Shown here piece by piece: positions 11,206-21,924 of a stretch of DNA of 64,000 nucleotides. The stretch spans positions 124,001-188,000 of the forward strand of contig NW_024609934.1 in the NCBI RefSeq assembly GCF_016920785.2, written 5' to 3'. Positions within the stretch are counted from its first letter, which is position 1; each line of letters begins with the position of its first letter. The translations under genes were made by a program, and so were the position numbers. A model generated the notes under the pieces. It worked only from the letters and a program-made list of their open reading frames with translations, did not search any database and was not told the DNA's origin. This DNA is from Ixodes scapularis. Taxonomy: Eukaryota; Arthropoda; Arachnida; Ixodida; Ixodidae.

Positions 11206-12402
11206 CCCATCCCCGCATGACCTAAAATGTCAAGCACTTCTTCAACCCCGCAGCTCGATGCGTCAGCGGGTCTGCCGAGGACAAGAAAGTCGACCACATA
11301 TCTGAAGATGCGACAACGGTTCGCGTCGCCCAACCTCTCGGCAATCTTTCTTCCGCACACACTTCAAAAATATTGGACAGTATCGGCGCAACACAAGACC
11401 CGATGCATATTCCCCTCTTCTGCACATACATCTCTCCCTCAAAAGGGACAAACATGCTCTCTAGGTAAAATGCCAAAAGTTCCAAAAAATGATCAACGGA
11501 AATGCCACAAGAGGCTTGGAACGGTAGAACACCGTTTCGTTCAATGCACTCTCTTACAGACTCAAACAGGGGCTTGTGCTCAATCGAATAAAACAGATCT
11601 ACAACGTCGATCGAAAAAGCGCTGCGCATGCCGTGTTCTTCATCACTCAGGTATTCGATAATGCAGTCTGAATTTCGCGCCAAAAACGGATCATGCAATT
11701 CCAGCAAAGTCAGATACTTGCTAAGGTAGCTGGCAACATGAGCCTGCCATGACCCCCTCTCCGTGACAATACCCCTGAAGGGGATATCTGTCTTGTGCGT
11801 TTTCGCGGTGAAGAAAATGTCAAGTTGAAGGTTCTGGCTGGACTTGGCACTCTTTAGCAGTCCCGTTAGTTCCAATGCACCACACATTTCAATGGCGCGG
11901 GATTTCACCTTGGCTAGTGGGCCTGGTCTCGCTCGTTTGAAGTTCCTCTGGATGGATTCCCTTGCTTTGGTTTTGTAGAGGGCTTCAGGCAGGACCACGA
12001 GGCCTCCTTCTTTGTCCGAAGTGAGGAGCTTGAGGTTGTGCTCCAAAAAGTGGTCGACGATGGTGTTGGTTTTGAACTTCCTAGTCGTTTTGCCCTCAAG
12101 GCTTTGCATGACATAAACGCCATCGGCTACACACATTTCTCTGTCTTCGGGTTTGGCTTTGTCTTCCATCCATCTGATCAGCGACAGCTTTAAAACGGGA
12201 TTCATGCACGGTTCCTGGCTGTACTTCGGCCCTTTATCCAAGCAGTCCTTGATTTGCTTAGGCAGTGTTACGTCTCCGAGCACAGTTACCTCCTGCTGCC
12301 CACCTTCGTTGCGTCTGGTATTCTTCGCCAGCCTCATTCTTGTTTGCTGCCAGAAGACCTCCGTGTACTGGGCTGCTGTCCGGAGGTGGAGTTTGTAGTT
12401 TC
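11206..12402 (-). pseudogene. PLE copy 1: reverse transcriptase, frameshifted, motif C altered
   Basis: The frame 12337-11222 begins near MRLAKN. It carries KGPKYSQEP (the GPK-F/Y motif near the PLE N terminus), FFTAKTHKTDIPFR, FSIDVVDLFYSI (motif A) and KRGICIGSCVAPILSNIF (motif B). A frameshift at about 11375 moves motif C to another frame. There it reads FRYVVDFLVL: the first catalytic Asp of YVDD is Val (codon 11292-11294), while copy 2 keeps YVDD. A second frameshift near 11215 separates the next part. This copy cannot encode an active RT. Confidence 0.92.
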
Positions 12403-12443
12403 TTCAAGTGCCACGCCCTCAGTGTGAAAGAGAGCAGCGCTGA
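12403..12443. other. Unique spacer at head-to-head PLE junction
   Basis: The inverted match of the two PLE copies stops at TTTCTT (12402) on the left and resumes at AAGAAACT (12444) on the right. The 41 bp between are not symmetric. Both copies therefore begin at the same base, inside or just upstream of the coding region, which suggests a shared 5' end or dimer formation rather than two independent insertions. Confidence 0.75.
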
Positions 12444-12741
12444 AAGAAACTACAAACTTTACCTCCGGACAGCAGCCCAGTACACGGAGGTCTTCTGGCA
12501 GCAAACAAGAATGAGGCTGGCGAAGAATACCAGACGCAACGAAGGTAAGCAGCAGGAGGTAACTGTGCTCGGAGACGTAACACTGCCTAAGCAAATCAAG
12601 GACTGCTTGGATAAAGGGCCGAAGTACAGCCAGGAACCGTGCATGAATCCCGTTTTAAAGCTGTCGCTGATCAGATGGATGGGAGACAAAGCCAAACCCG
12701 AAGACAGAGAAAGGTGTGTAGCCGATGGCGTGGATGTCCTG
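12444..12741 (+). pseudogene. PLE copy 2: N-terminal segment
   Basis: Encodes LRTAAQYTEVFWQQ, MRLAKNTRRNEG, KGPKYSQEP and then CVADGVDVL, matching copy 1 almost residue for residue. The frame is cut by the insertion at 12742. No signal peptide or extra N-terminal domain is visible upstream, because the copy starts just before this point. Confidence 0.88.
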
Positions 12742-13269
12742 CACTGTTAGCAAAAATAACACGCCCAGACGTGTAAACCGTTGTCCCATAGCGGACACGT
12801 CGAAACGTGTTCGTTTTACACGGAGCCATCTGTGTTTTTCGTCTACACATGAGGTGCTGTGTAAAGTTAACACGCTACACCGTGTTTGCCTTCCGAGAAG
12901 CACGGTTCAACGTGTTCCTTATGAAACATGGCGGCCAGCAGCCGAGAACAGGCGAGGGACGAGCCCAGCGAGCCGCGCCTTTCAGCCGAACTGAAAGCAT
13001 ACAGGACGCGTTCGGTCTCGTTCGATGTCTTTTATGCACAGTAAACAGTCTCCGAGCGGCGGACGTAGCTACGTGCAAAGGTACCTACGTGCATCGTCGG
13101 CGGTCGGTGGCGTCGGCAGCTACGACAAAACCGCTAGACAAAAACAAAAACAAAAAAACCGAATATTGAACTTACATGGATAAATAGCTCAAGCAAACTC
13201 TTGTAATCGGGCGGTAACTTGCGCCACCTAGTGCGATTTCTAGCAACCAATGAAAAAAAAGCAGGAGTC

Positions 13270-13304
13270 GGTAAATACGGTAAATACGGTAAATACGGGT
13301 TAAT
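13270..13304 (+). repeat. GTAAATACG tandem repeat
   Basis: Three to four copies of the 9-mer GTAAATACG inside the 3.7-kb insertion. Confidence 0.9.
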
Positions 13305-14259
13305 ACGCTGGGAACTATCACGAGTAAACTGCTACTCTCATACATCACGGACAACACGAGCACCACGCAGAACACAGCAGCGACACATACACAAGCACAA
13401 CACCGACACTACGCCCGACACTTCCTACTAACAACGGACTCTCCCCGCGGCGTATATATGCTTGACATGTACGGGTGAGCTTTTTGGTCGCTGATCGTTA
13501 CCGATTTATAGAAGAAGACACAAAACACGGCACAATGGACAGCCGCATGTGAGAACTGTTTGCATTTAAAAAGTATGGAGGCAAAATCTGTAAAATTAGT
13601 CCTTTGCGAAAAACAACGATGTACTAACAATAAATCTTAAACCAGCCATGAAAAAGTTCAAATTTTTGTTATTTTCATCCTCGACCAGTGTTATGAGCAG
13701 TCCGACTCGCTTGAATCAGATAGAAAAACAAATGATTGGGATTTTATCAGTACGTATTCAATAATCAATGGAAATTATACTTGCGCAAGGCACTTTTTAT
13801 ATATATTATTGTGAAGGACATCCGCCCAACACTTCACTTCCGCTAGTTGTAGTACGCGCAGTACGCGTACGGGAGCAGACGCCTTCACTTTTGGGGCGTT
13901 TTGATGCAGATTGTTGTCGTATGTCGTATTGGTGTCGAGCGAAGCGGTGAGGCTTGGGACCGGTGTTATTCGTGATCATTAATGTGGCGCTGATGCGTTT
14001 TTTTTTTTTTGTTTTTTTTTTAAATATTTCTATATAGCCACATTGAAAATTCACGAGCCCGTGGCACTGCATTATGCTAAAATCGCGAGCTCCTTCTCTG
14101 TTGACGTCGTTTTTCTGGTAGCACTCGTGGATACTGCAAGCGTTTAAACAGTGCACAGTCTCGCCTACATCAGCGGTGACGTAATCGACCTGTTGAAACT
14201 TATTGCTTGCGTCATTTTGGAGTACGCAAGGCAATTATCTCGCTGCTCTGGTTTCGGTT

Positions 14260-14640
14260 ATAAACGCAAGGCAAAACGCTCGTAGTTCCCGCCCTCAGTA
14301 CACGTTGGACATCTTCCACACTTTGACACTGGATAACTGGATGAACGAGGATTTACATTTACTTCAGAGGTCACACTCACCGCTTCCTCACCGTCGAGCA
14401 GCAGGATCAGCTGGCGACAAGCCGCGTATGAAAGGCTCGAGCATCAACAGCCCAAGTGCACTCGGTGCCGATGCGGGCGATGCGGGTTTCTGTCAACCGC
14501 TAGCCCAGCACAGACCGTGACCGTTCCAGCTCTTCGTCATGACGCGGTGTTGCAGAAAGCAACGTATAATACCACTACACGGACCACCGAAGCGAACGCA
14601 CTGTTATCGTAAATCTTGGCTTGTGATTGCGCCAAAATTT
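14260..14640 (+). repeat. Diverged direct repeat, unit 1
   Basis: Shares with 15270-15590 the ordered blocks ATCTTCCACA-TTTGA, GATTTAC, GGATCAGCTG, GCGGGTTTCT and TCTTGGCTTGTG-TTGCGC / CCTTGGCTTGTGGTTGCGC. The spacing of about 1 kb and roughly 65% similarity point to an old internal duplication of the transposon. Confidence 0.6.
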
Positions 14641-15269
14641 GTAAATAATCTTATTCTTTTTTCTGGAGACGCAAACGAAGGGCATAACAAAATCGTTTGC
14701 ATATTCCGCATACCTCGCAAAAGCATCAGTCACCTTGCGAGAAGCGCAAAACACGGTGTCCGCACCGTCCTGACTTCCCAGTCTTTTACCTGCTTTAGAG
14801 AAGTTTGTACCTGTTAGTAGGTATGTCTACTGAAACTGCAACTTGAAACTTGGGGCAGTGCCAGAGGGAAAAGAGACAAATTCGGGCCTCTTCCCAATGT
14901 AAAGAAAAACCACTATGTTCTCTACGTAAAAAACTGGTCTCAGTTCATGCATCTGTGGGCAGGTAGAAAATCTTGCCCTAGTTTATTCACACCGCATGAT
15001 GAGCGCAACAAACTCACACGAGTCACACGAGATTTACAGGAAAACATCGGTGGTGACTTAAGTTTCCCTGAAATTCTGTATAACCGGTCGTTTGCGGGAC
15101 CGAATCACCTACTCGAGCGGTGTGCGTCGCTGTGCGAACACGTCGCTGTGCAAATGCAGTCTAACGACACGAAGCATAGAAACGGCAGATTTAGGGAGAC
15201 TATCCGAAGTCCCTTGTTCAATTAAAACGACGTAATTTTGTTGAAAACGTCCGCAGCATTTTACTCACG

Positions 15270-15590
15270 GTATGCGTCGGGAATCTTCCACATTTTGAAA
15301 CGGAACGAAGGAAGATTTACTTTTAAGAACGCTCGCTGCGTCCTCCCCGACCAGCTGGACCGGATCAGCTGACGACGACGGGGCTAAACCCGTCAAACGC
15401 AACCCCACAACAACCAATATGAGCTCCGCGTTAGTGCGGGTTTCTACCTACAAGCACCGCACCACACACCACGAACGTTTCGGCCCTTTCTCGCATCGCC
15501 GTGTTGCCCCAAACAGAACGAGATCGCCGAAGAACGCAGCGCTGTCGTGAACCTTGGCTTGTGGTTGCGCACTCGTGAACCCTGTGACTC
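15270..15590 (+). repeat. Diverged direct repeat, unit 2
   Basis: Partner of 14260-14640. See that entry for the shared blocks. Confidence 0.6.
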
Positions 15591-16453
15591 CCCTCGCTTT
15601 CAAAGCACACACGACGAATGGTACTTTCCGTCTTCCGGGAACATCACAGGGGCACTTCTCCGGTCACGTCTTCACTATGTGCTCGCAAACTGCGAAGCTC
15701 TATGCGAAGCTTCTCGCGTCCCGTCAAACCAAAACTATAGCGGGTGCCAGAAATTTCTCCGGTCAAACAAAAAGAAAGAAAGCCAACCGGCTCTTCCTTC
15801 CTCCGTACATCGACGTTGCGCTTGCGTTGCTTGCGTCATGGCCAGATCGGCCAGATCGCTTGCAGTTGAAGCAGTTGAAGGTTGAAGCAAAAACGAAACC
15901 AACTGCAATGTCACGTGTTCACATCGAAGACACGCTTTTTATATCCATTTTAACTGTTTTGAACGAATAATTGGACCCATGACTTTATTTGTGGTGTGTA
16001 AGAAACTATTATCAAGAGCCCTAAACTAAATGCAAACATGGGCGACATGAGGGAAGCCGCATTGCCATCGACCAGAAAATGGCGGCGAGCCACGGTAAGC
16101 GCGGGTTTCGCCAACGTCCCGCGACATGGCGTAATTGCTTTTGGTGTTTATCTGTTTCCGAGACATGTTTCTTTCCGCGGCATTTGTCTCGACGGTCCTT
16201 TCTAAGTGTGTCCCCAAGCATTCCGGTGCTTCGATAGCCGGCAATGCCGCGGTCGTCGCCGGAGGCGATGCGTGTTATCGAGGTCGGCTACACGGTTATG
16301 CGTGTATGACCGAACCAAAACACGTTTTTTACAACCTCGCATGATATCTGAACGTATTATCCGTTACTCATCGTGTAAATTTATGGTAATTTGTGTAAAT
16401 AGCGTGTTTTTCACCCCAAATATTCACCAAATACACGGCACTTGCTAACAGTG

Positions 16454-17730
16454 TGCAATGCCTTGAGGGCAAAACGACTAGGAAGTTCAAGACCAACACC
16501 ATCGTCGACCACTTTTTGGAGCGCAACCTCAAGCTCCTCACTTCGGACAAAGAAGGAGGCTTCGTGGTCCTGCCTGAAGCCCTCTACAAAACCAAAGCAA
16601 GGGAAGCCATCCAGAAGAACTTCAAACGAGTGAGACCAGGCCCACTAGCCAAGGTGAAATCCCGCGCCATTGAAATGTGTGGTGCATTGGAACTAACGGG
16701 ACTGCTAAAGAGTGCCAAGTCCAGTACGAACCTTCAACTTGACATTTTCTTCACCGCGAAAACGCACAAGACAGATATCCCCTTCAGGGCTATTGTCACG
16801 GAGAGGGGGTCATGGCAGGCTCATGTTGCCAGCTACCTTAGCAAGTATCTGACCTTGCTGGAATTGCATGATCTGTTTTTGGCGCGAAATTCAGACTGCA
16901 TTATCGAATACCTGAGTGATGAAGAACACGGCATGCGCAGCGCTTTTTCGATCGACGTTGTAGATCTGTTTTATTCGATTGAGCACAAGCCCCTGTTTGA
17001 GTCTGTAAGAGAGTGCATTGAACGAAACGGTGTTCTACCGTTCCAAGCCTCTTGTGGCATTTCCGTTGATCATTTTTTGGAACTTTTGGCATTTTACCTA
17101 GAGAGCATGTTTGTCCCTTTTGAGGGAAAGATGTATGTGCAGAAGAGGGGAATATGCATCGGGTCTTGTGTTGCGCCGATACTGTCCAATATTTTTTTAA
17201 GTGTGTGCGGAAGAAAGATTGCCGAGAGGTTGGGCGACGCGAACCGGTGTCGCATCTTCAGATATGTGGACGACTTTCTTGTCCTCGGCAGACCCGCTGA
17301 CGCACCGAGCTGCGGGGTTGAAGAAGTCCTTGACATTTTTAGGTCATGCGGGGATGGGTTGTCGTTCACGCATGAAGAGCCAGTGAACGGGCATATACAG
17401 TTCTTGGACCTTAGGCTAAGTCTTGAAGAAAATCACATATGCTGGACATATGAGCCACGCTCTAAGAAGGGTATCCTTCCGTTCAGCTCGGCCCATTCGA
17501 AAGTTGTAAAAAGAGGAATTGCATCTAGTTGTCTCGAGGCGTCACTAAGAAGATCATGTGCACACACCGCTCAAGCGAGCTTCACGAGACAGGCAGCGAG
17601 GTTGCAAAAAGCGGGCTACCCGCAGAGAGTTCTGGTGGATGTAGCGGACACCCTAATAAAAAAGTTTAAAGGTACACGGAGGCAGCCCCGTGAAAGAGCA
17701 GCAGTGAGGCCGGTGGTAATCCCCTATGTA
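16454..17730 (+). pseudogene. PLE copy 2: reverse transcriptase, catalytic motifs intact
   Basis: Reads without a break from CLEGKTTRKFK to RAAVRPVVIPYV. Motifs in order: FFTAKTHKTDIPFR, AFSIDVVDLFYSI (motif A, catalytic Asp), KRGICIGSCVAPILSNIF (motif B) and FRYVDDFLVLG (motif C, YVDD). The thumb follows, with GHIQFLDLRLSL. This is a complete PLE RT core. The frame is interrupted on both sides by later insertions, so the gene is inactive even though its motifs are preserved. Confidence 0.92.
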
Positions 17731-18277
17731 CAGTCGGGAGCAAAAGTTTGCGGGGCACGGCAGCGCGTGCCGAAATGCATCGCCGCGCCGTGCAACGGCA
17801 CGCCGCCGCATTAAAAAACCGCGCTTTGCGCATGCGCGCCCTTCGTGCTGGCAGTCATGTCTCTTTCGCTCGTTTCTGTCCGACTCACTACTGATAACCG
17901 GACTCGGCGCCAGGGGCACAAATTGCCGTTTCCCTGGCTGTCATGCCTCGCGTCTGCTTCAGCTGCCTTAGCAGCCGCACTGGTGACAAAGCGCCTGGTT
18001 ACCCCACCCCGCGAGCTCCGTCACAAAGCGCGGCGGCTGAGGCAGCTGAAGAAGACGCGCAGCATGACCGTCAGCGAAGCGCTATCTCGCGCCCCTTGCG
18101 CCGACTCCTGTTATCAGGAGTGCGTCGGAAAGAAACGAGCGAAAGAGACATGATAGCGGGTACGAAAGTTGCGCACGCGCAAAGCGCGTCTCCTTAATGC
18201 GGCGGCGCGCCGTCGGACGGCGCGTCGATGCATTTCGGCACGCGCTCCCGTGCCCCGCAAACTTTTGCTCCCGACTG
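17731..18277. mobile_element. 547-bp hairpin MITE with TA target duplication
   Basis: Starts CAGTCGGGAGCAAAAGTTTG and ends with its reverse complement. It is flanked by TA on both sides (17729-17730 and 18278-18279). The uninterrupted site exists in PLE copy 1, which proves the exact boundaries. Nearly the whole element is one inverted repeat: arms of about 265 bp meet near 18005, sharing blocks such as TCATGTCTCTTTCGCTCGTT and CTGATAAC. The TA duplication and CAGT start fit Tc1/mariner. There is no transposase. Confidence 0.9.
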
Positions 18278-18771
18278 TACACTCACTAACCCACAATCTT
18301 AAAAAGGTTGCTGATAGGTACGATGTGCCTATTGTGTTCTCCGCACCAAACAAACTATCGAGTCTGTGTCGCAGAATCAACAATCCCCGTGAGTCAGCAG
18401 ATCCTTGCAATACGAAGCACCGCAACAGGTACACGGAATGTGCCACGGGCGTCATATACGAAATCCCCATGTCATGCGGATCATCGTACATTGGCCAAAC
18501 GGGCAGATGCTTTAATGATCGCGCCCGCGAACATGCTGCGGCTAGACGGGCTACCCCGTCGGGACACCTCGCCACGCACTGCAGCCGTTGCTCCTGCACA
18601 CCGTCATTTAGTGACACAAGGTTTTTGGCCAGATACGCCGATCGGATATCGAGGGAGCTGCACGAGGCCTTCGAAATAAAAGAAAAGGGCAAAGACTGCA
18701 TTAGTGACACGTCTGTGTCACTATCGGCAAAAGAGCACACTTTTCTACGAAGGGGGCTACACCGGACGTAG
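18278..18771 (+). pseudogene. PLE copy 2: GIY-YIG endonuclease
   Basis: Continues the PLE frame after the MITE. HNLKKVADRYDVPIVFSAPN leads to the nuclease GVIYEIPMSCGSSYIGQTGR with NDRAREH, then GHLATHCSRCSC and CISDTSVSLSAKE up to the stop after GLHRT. It is identical in layout to copy 1. The catalytic GVIY, SYIG and Arg residues are present. Confidence 0.9.
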
Positions 18772-18910
18772 TATGACTGTGTAGTATGACTGTGTTGTTT
18801 TCCATGAGTATATAAGAGAGTGGTTTTTTCATAAACGCTAGTTGCGAGTGCGCCTTGTTCACGTCTCCTTTCTTGTATCTTGTCCTTGTGTATTTTCGGC
18901 GCCCTGAAAG
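18772..18910 (+). repeat. PLE 3' UTR / pseudo-LTR
   Basis: Contains a duplicated GTAGTATGACTGTGT, the block TATATAAGAGAG and a TTTCTTGTATCTTGTCC end leading to GGCGCC. The inverse of this block ends copy 1 at 10205-10340. Related 3' ends occur near 21741-21890 (minus) and 47848-47945 (plus). Confidence 0.8.
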
Positions 18911-18921
18911 GAATCTCTTGA
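18911..18921 (+). other. Right copy of 11-bp direct repeat flanking the PLE pair
   Basis: GAATCTCTTGA, partner of 10156-10166. Confidence 0.65.
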
Positions 18922-20870
18922 AACGTATTGTACACTTTTCTATTGGTCTTATATGTTTTTATACGGGGGCGTAGCCAGGGGGGGTGTTCCCGGGTCAGAA
19001 CACCCCCTAGAACGTTTTGCTTGCCCCTCCCCCCCCCCCCCTTTCCTCTACACTTGCTATCCGATCACCCTTTCTTTCGTTTTACGGGTTTCCTTCATAA
19101 CTCGTCGCGTTATGAACAAAAGAAAATTGATTTTACGTTTTTTGGTTCATTCTGTTTGCCAGAATAGGAATAGGAATAAGTGCTAAAGAAGGCATCTAAG
19201 GGCGTGAAGTTTATTCCGTTCATGATCCTCGCAAGTTGAAAGAAGAAACGGATGTCTTCCATTTACAAAGAGAAGCATTAGTAATGCTATGGGTCTTACA
19301 CAAGGGGAGAAACGCTGGAGCCCTTAGTTGTTGGTGTACTCCTCCGGACTAATGCCTGAGTCCTCTTCGCGAGCTCACTGGGGCTTGCTGAAGCAGGTGC
19401 CCAGCTACGGACGAATGCTTGCTTGTGAGTTACCTCGATGGCCGGAGGCGGAGATAAAGATGACCTCTCACCGAAGGCCCCTAAGATGACAGTGTGGAGG
19501 GAGCTACGTTCTCGCGAGAGCAATCGACCGCTTCGCCTTCATTAGCTGACCTCTATCTTGTGGCGAAAAATAGACATAGCTGACCCCCCTCTTGTGACGA
19601 AAGATAGTGCACCGCACTTTCAGCTTATGAGTGAACTAAGTTACAAGAAAAAGGGAAAAATATGCGAGCTACGTCTTCCTTTTTATTGCAACTGGCACAT
19701 TCCGAGACACGAACAGGAGGAACCATGATGACTGCGTTTCATGTATCGAGTGGCAAGCAGTTATCCGATACCCCGGAAACCCGCTGCCACGTCTCGGCGC
19801 ATCAAACTCTACTCTGTAAATCGGTTTTTCGTTGTTTTTTGTTTCATGGAGAACACGCGCATATTTGATGTATGAGCTTTCCAAATAAAGTGAAGGCTCT
19901 ATTCAGAACCTCCTTAGTCAGCAGATGTCTCGGCTGCACAAGCTACATCGACCGAAACTATCCGGCTGCTCGCACTTGTTGTCAAAAGCAAACCTTTACA
20001 TATAACTTTTACTTATTGCATGTGTGCTCTTTAGGCACTCATGTGTTAATGTGCTCGCTTAGCCACTGAAAGTATGAAGTGGTATGCGCGATTGTATTTT
20101 TATTATATAGGCATTACAGTGAGAAGTTTAGGTGAAAGTGTTTCTAGTGCTAAAAGAAACAACTGAAAACATATCTGTCTACGCCACTGTTCTTATATGA
20201 CTGTACTGCGAAGGTTCGAAACTATATAAAATATTTAAACAAAACCCAGGTAGGAGAGCTAGGAAATCGGCAATTTCTCTTATACAAAACTTTAAAAAAA
20301 AACTAAGTGCAAAAAAAAAAGAAATTGGCATATTTACAAAGTCCGAATCAGTTCGAAGATTCCGGCTTGTAGCAGTGTTGTCACTACGATGACCGTGAGG
20401 TTTCGTCGCGGCGATGTGAGGAGCTGGTTCATGGTAAAGCCTCGGTGTGCGGGCGTTCTTGCTTGCCTTTTGGTCTTGAAACGATCGAAGGTTTGGCACA
20501 CCGGTGACTTTTCTATCAAAAATCGGTCTTTCACGGTTGTATTGAAGTCGGTGTTGTTTCTTGCATACGACCTGGCAGCCCAGTCCTGGTTTAGGGCGCG
20601 TCCCACGCACTTCGTCCTGAGTCCTGGCTGCCAGTCGCTGACCGTTCCGGAATGACCCTCTCCTGCCCTTCTTCACGTCATCTTCTTCTCTTTCTTTCGA
20701 CTTCTAGCTCTAATAATATCCACATCACAACAATGATCTTATTTGATCACATGCTTTCGTTGGACCAATAAATTTCTCTTAGAAATAACATCTTTCCACT
20801 AGGGCACTGCACTTGAGCCTTTCAAACGTTCTTACATCAACCTCATTGGTTATGTGTAATCCAATCGATT
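18922..20870. other. Unassigned spacer with minor repeats
   Basis: 18960-19050 has GGGGGCGTAGCCAGGGGGG followed by a C-rich tract, a form seen in dispersed repeats. 19546-19607 is a roughly 30-bp tandem duplication around AGCTGACC...CTTGTG-CGAAA-ATAG. 20179-20676 has overlapping open frames on both strands without any known domain. Nothing else can be named. Confidence 0.45.
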
Positions 20871-20879
20871 ATTAAGTGT

Positions 20880-21640
20880 TGGTCAGTTTGTTTATTCAGA
20901 CTTTGCAGTCTCCGATGTCAGGACAAAGATCAAATATGTTCTGTCTGGTGTGGCCCGGTTACCGTTTGACAATGCTCAGCGCAAAACGAAAAAACACTAA
21001 TCACAAAAAATCACCAGTGAATAGGGAAAAAATAATACGAACTTTTATACTGTAGTTACAACATTGTTGAGGTAGTTGAATATATGGCATAGAGAAGGCG
21101 CTTATAAACAATAGACTTATAACAGTTATACAAAAAAGTGGTTCAACCTATTACACTTATATGTTTAAATGTTTATTTTGTTGCACACAATAGAAGGTAC
21201 CTTTTGATTAAATGTTTATCCTGTAATTAGACCCAGAGTTCCGAATAATTTCACGAATGTTTGGATGTTTGTTAAGTATATCTCGTATTAAATATGCCGA
21301 CTGTTGTGTATCGTAATTCGTCCGCCGTAAAGTTTGTCTATGTGCCAAGTCGGAGAATTTATAGGTGTTTGTTGATATGTCCAAAAATGCAGATTCGTCT
21401 CTTCTTATCTCACTAAAGACATTAAACTAATAGATTGAAAGCTTTCGCTTAAAAAGCTGGACTATGTCAAGCAAATTGTGTTAAAAAAATAAGGGGCTGT
21501 ATGAGTCATGCGCTGAAGGTTTTGGATACGACGTGCTGCCCTTTTGTGCAAAATGAATAACCTTTCTAATTTTGTCTTAGTTATTGTACCCCAAACTAGT
21601 AGACAGTAATATATATGAGAATTCACTAAATCCTAGTACC
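20880..21640 (-). mobile_element. 5'-truncated LINE fragment, RT C-terminal region
   Basis: Reading the minus strand from about 21640, the translation gives YYCLLVWGT, KTKLERLFILHKRAARRIQN and MTHTAPYFF, then SAYLI-DILNKHPNI-type text with stops. This is the conserved region after the RT of many CR1/L2/Rex1-like LINEs, as in the L-VWG---K---L---QKRA-R pattern. The 3' UTR ends near 20885 with AATAAACAAACTGACC. Stops are frequent, so it is an old fragment. Confidence 0.7.
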
Positions 21641-21740
21641 ACTAGAGCCGTAACCAGTTGGGAACTAGCAATCTGAGTTTATATAAAATTATTAAACAGA
21701 ACTCCTAAAAATGTATAGATATGAACATGCTCCATCGCAA

Positions 21741-21890
21741 AGGGTATAAAGTGCCGGAAACACACGGACCATTACACGAAGAAAACAACGACACAGAGCG
21801 CACACTCAACTGAAGTTTATTCGAAAAAGTACACGCTATTATTACCAAAGGGAACGCACAGTCATTAATCAATCCATCGCCAGCACATGG
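21741..21890 (-). mobile_element. PLE 3'-end fragment, minus strand
   Basis: Reverse-complement text AAACTTCAGTTGAGTGTGCG, TTTTCTTCGTGTAATGGTCC and GTGTGTTTCCGGCAC aligns in order with the 3' UTR of PLE copy 2 (AAACGCTAGTTGCGAGTGCG...TTTCTTGTATCTTGTCC...TTTTCGGCGCC). No coding part remains. It belongs to a related but different PLE family. Confidence 0.6.
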
Positions 21891-21924
21891 TTTAAGTACT
21901 CATACTCATCCGTAGATAGGGCCA

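Larger units (their letters stand above)
10167..12402 (-). mobile_element. Penelope-like element, copy 1
   Basis: Minus-strand PLE, reading from 12402 down to 10167. It has a reverse transcriptase followed by a GIY-YIG endonuclease, the hallmark order of Penelope/Poseidon-type PLEs. The 3' region at 10205-10340 matches the 3' region of copy 2, and a further roughly 40 bp continue to the flanking direct repeat, ending in text related to the ACCAACTAGCCCA motif. The coding region is broken by frameshifts and carries a changed catalytic residue. Copy 1 is about 95% identical to copy 2 at the protein level. Confidence 0.92.
12742..16453. mobile_element. 3.7-kb DNA transposon-like insertion with CACTGTTAGCAA ends
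   Basis: The left end CACTGTTAGCAA and the right end TTGCTAACAGTG form a perfect 12-bp TIR. TG (or TGCA if the TIR is counted as starting at CTGTTAGC) is duplicated at the target, as judged against uninterrupted copy 1. Inside, 14260-14640 and 15270-15590 are diverged direct repeats. Both ends carry repeated ACACG-type motifs. No transposase is recognisable, and frames are under 145 residues. It is probably a non-autonomous element. CACT-type ends suggest the CMC (CACTA/Mirage/Chapaev) group only loosely. Confidence 0.75.
12444..18910 (+). mobile_element. Penelope-like element, copy 2, interrupted twice
   Basis: Plus-strand PLE in three pieces: 12444-12741, 16454-17730 and 18278-18910. It is interrupted by a 3.7-kb TIR element and a 547-bp MITE. 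The PLE coding frame itself shows no frameshift in the parts that remain, so this copy was younger or better preserved when it was hit. It ends at GGCGCCCTGAAAG, immediately followed by the second copy of the 11-bp direct repeat. Confidence 0.92.

Noticed and set aside
20179..20676. Overlapping open frames on both strands (165 and 88 residues)
   Set aside because: No family resemblance. The minus frame passes through T/A runs. Kept as unassigned.
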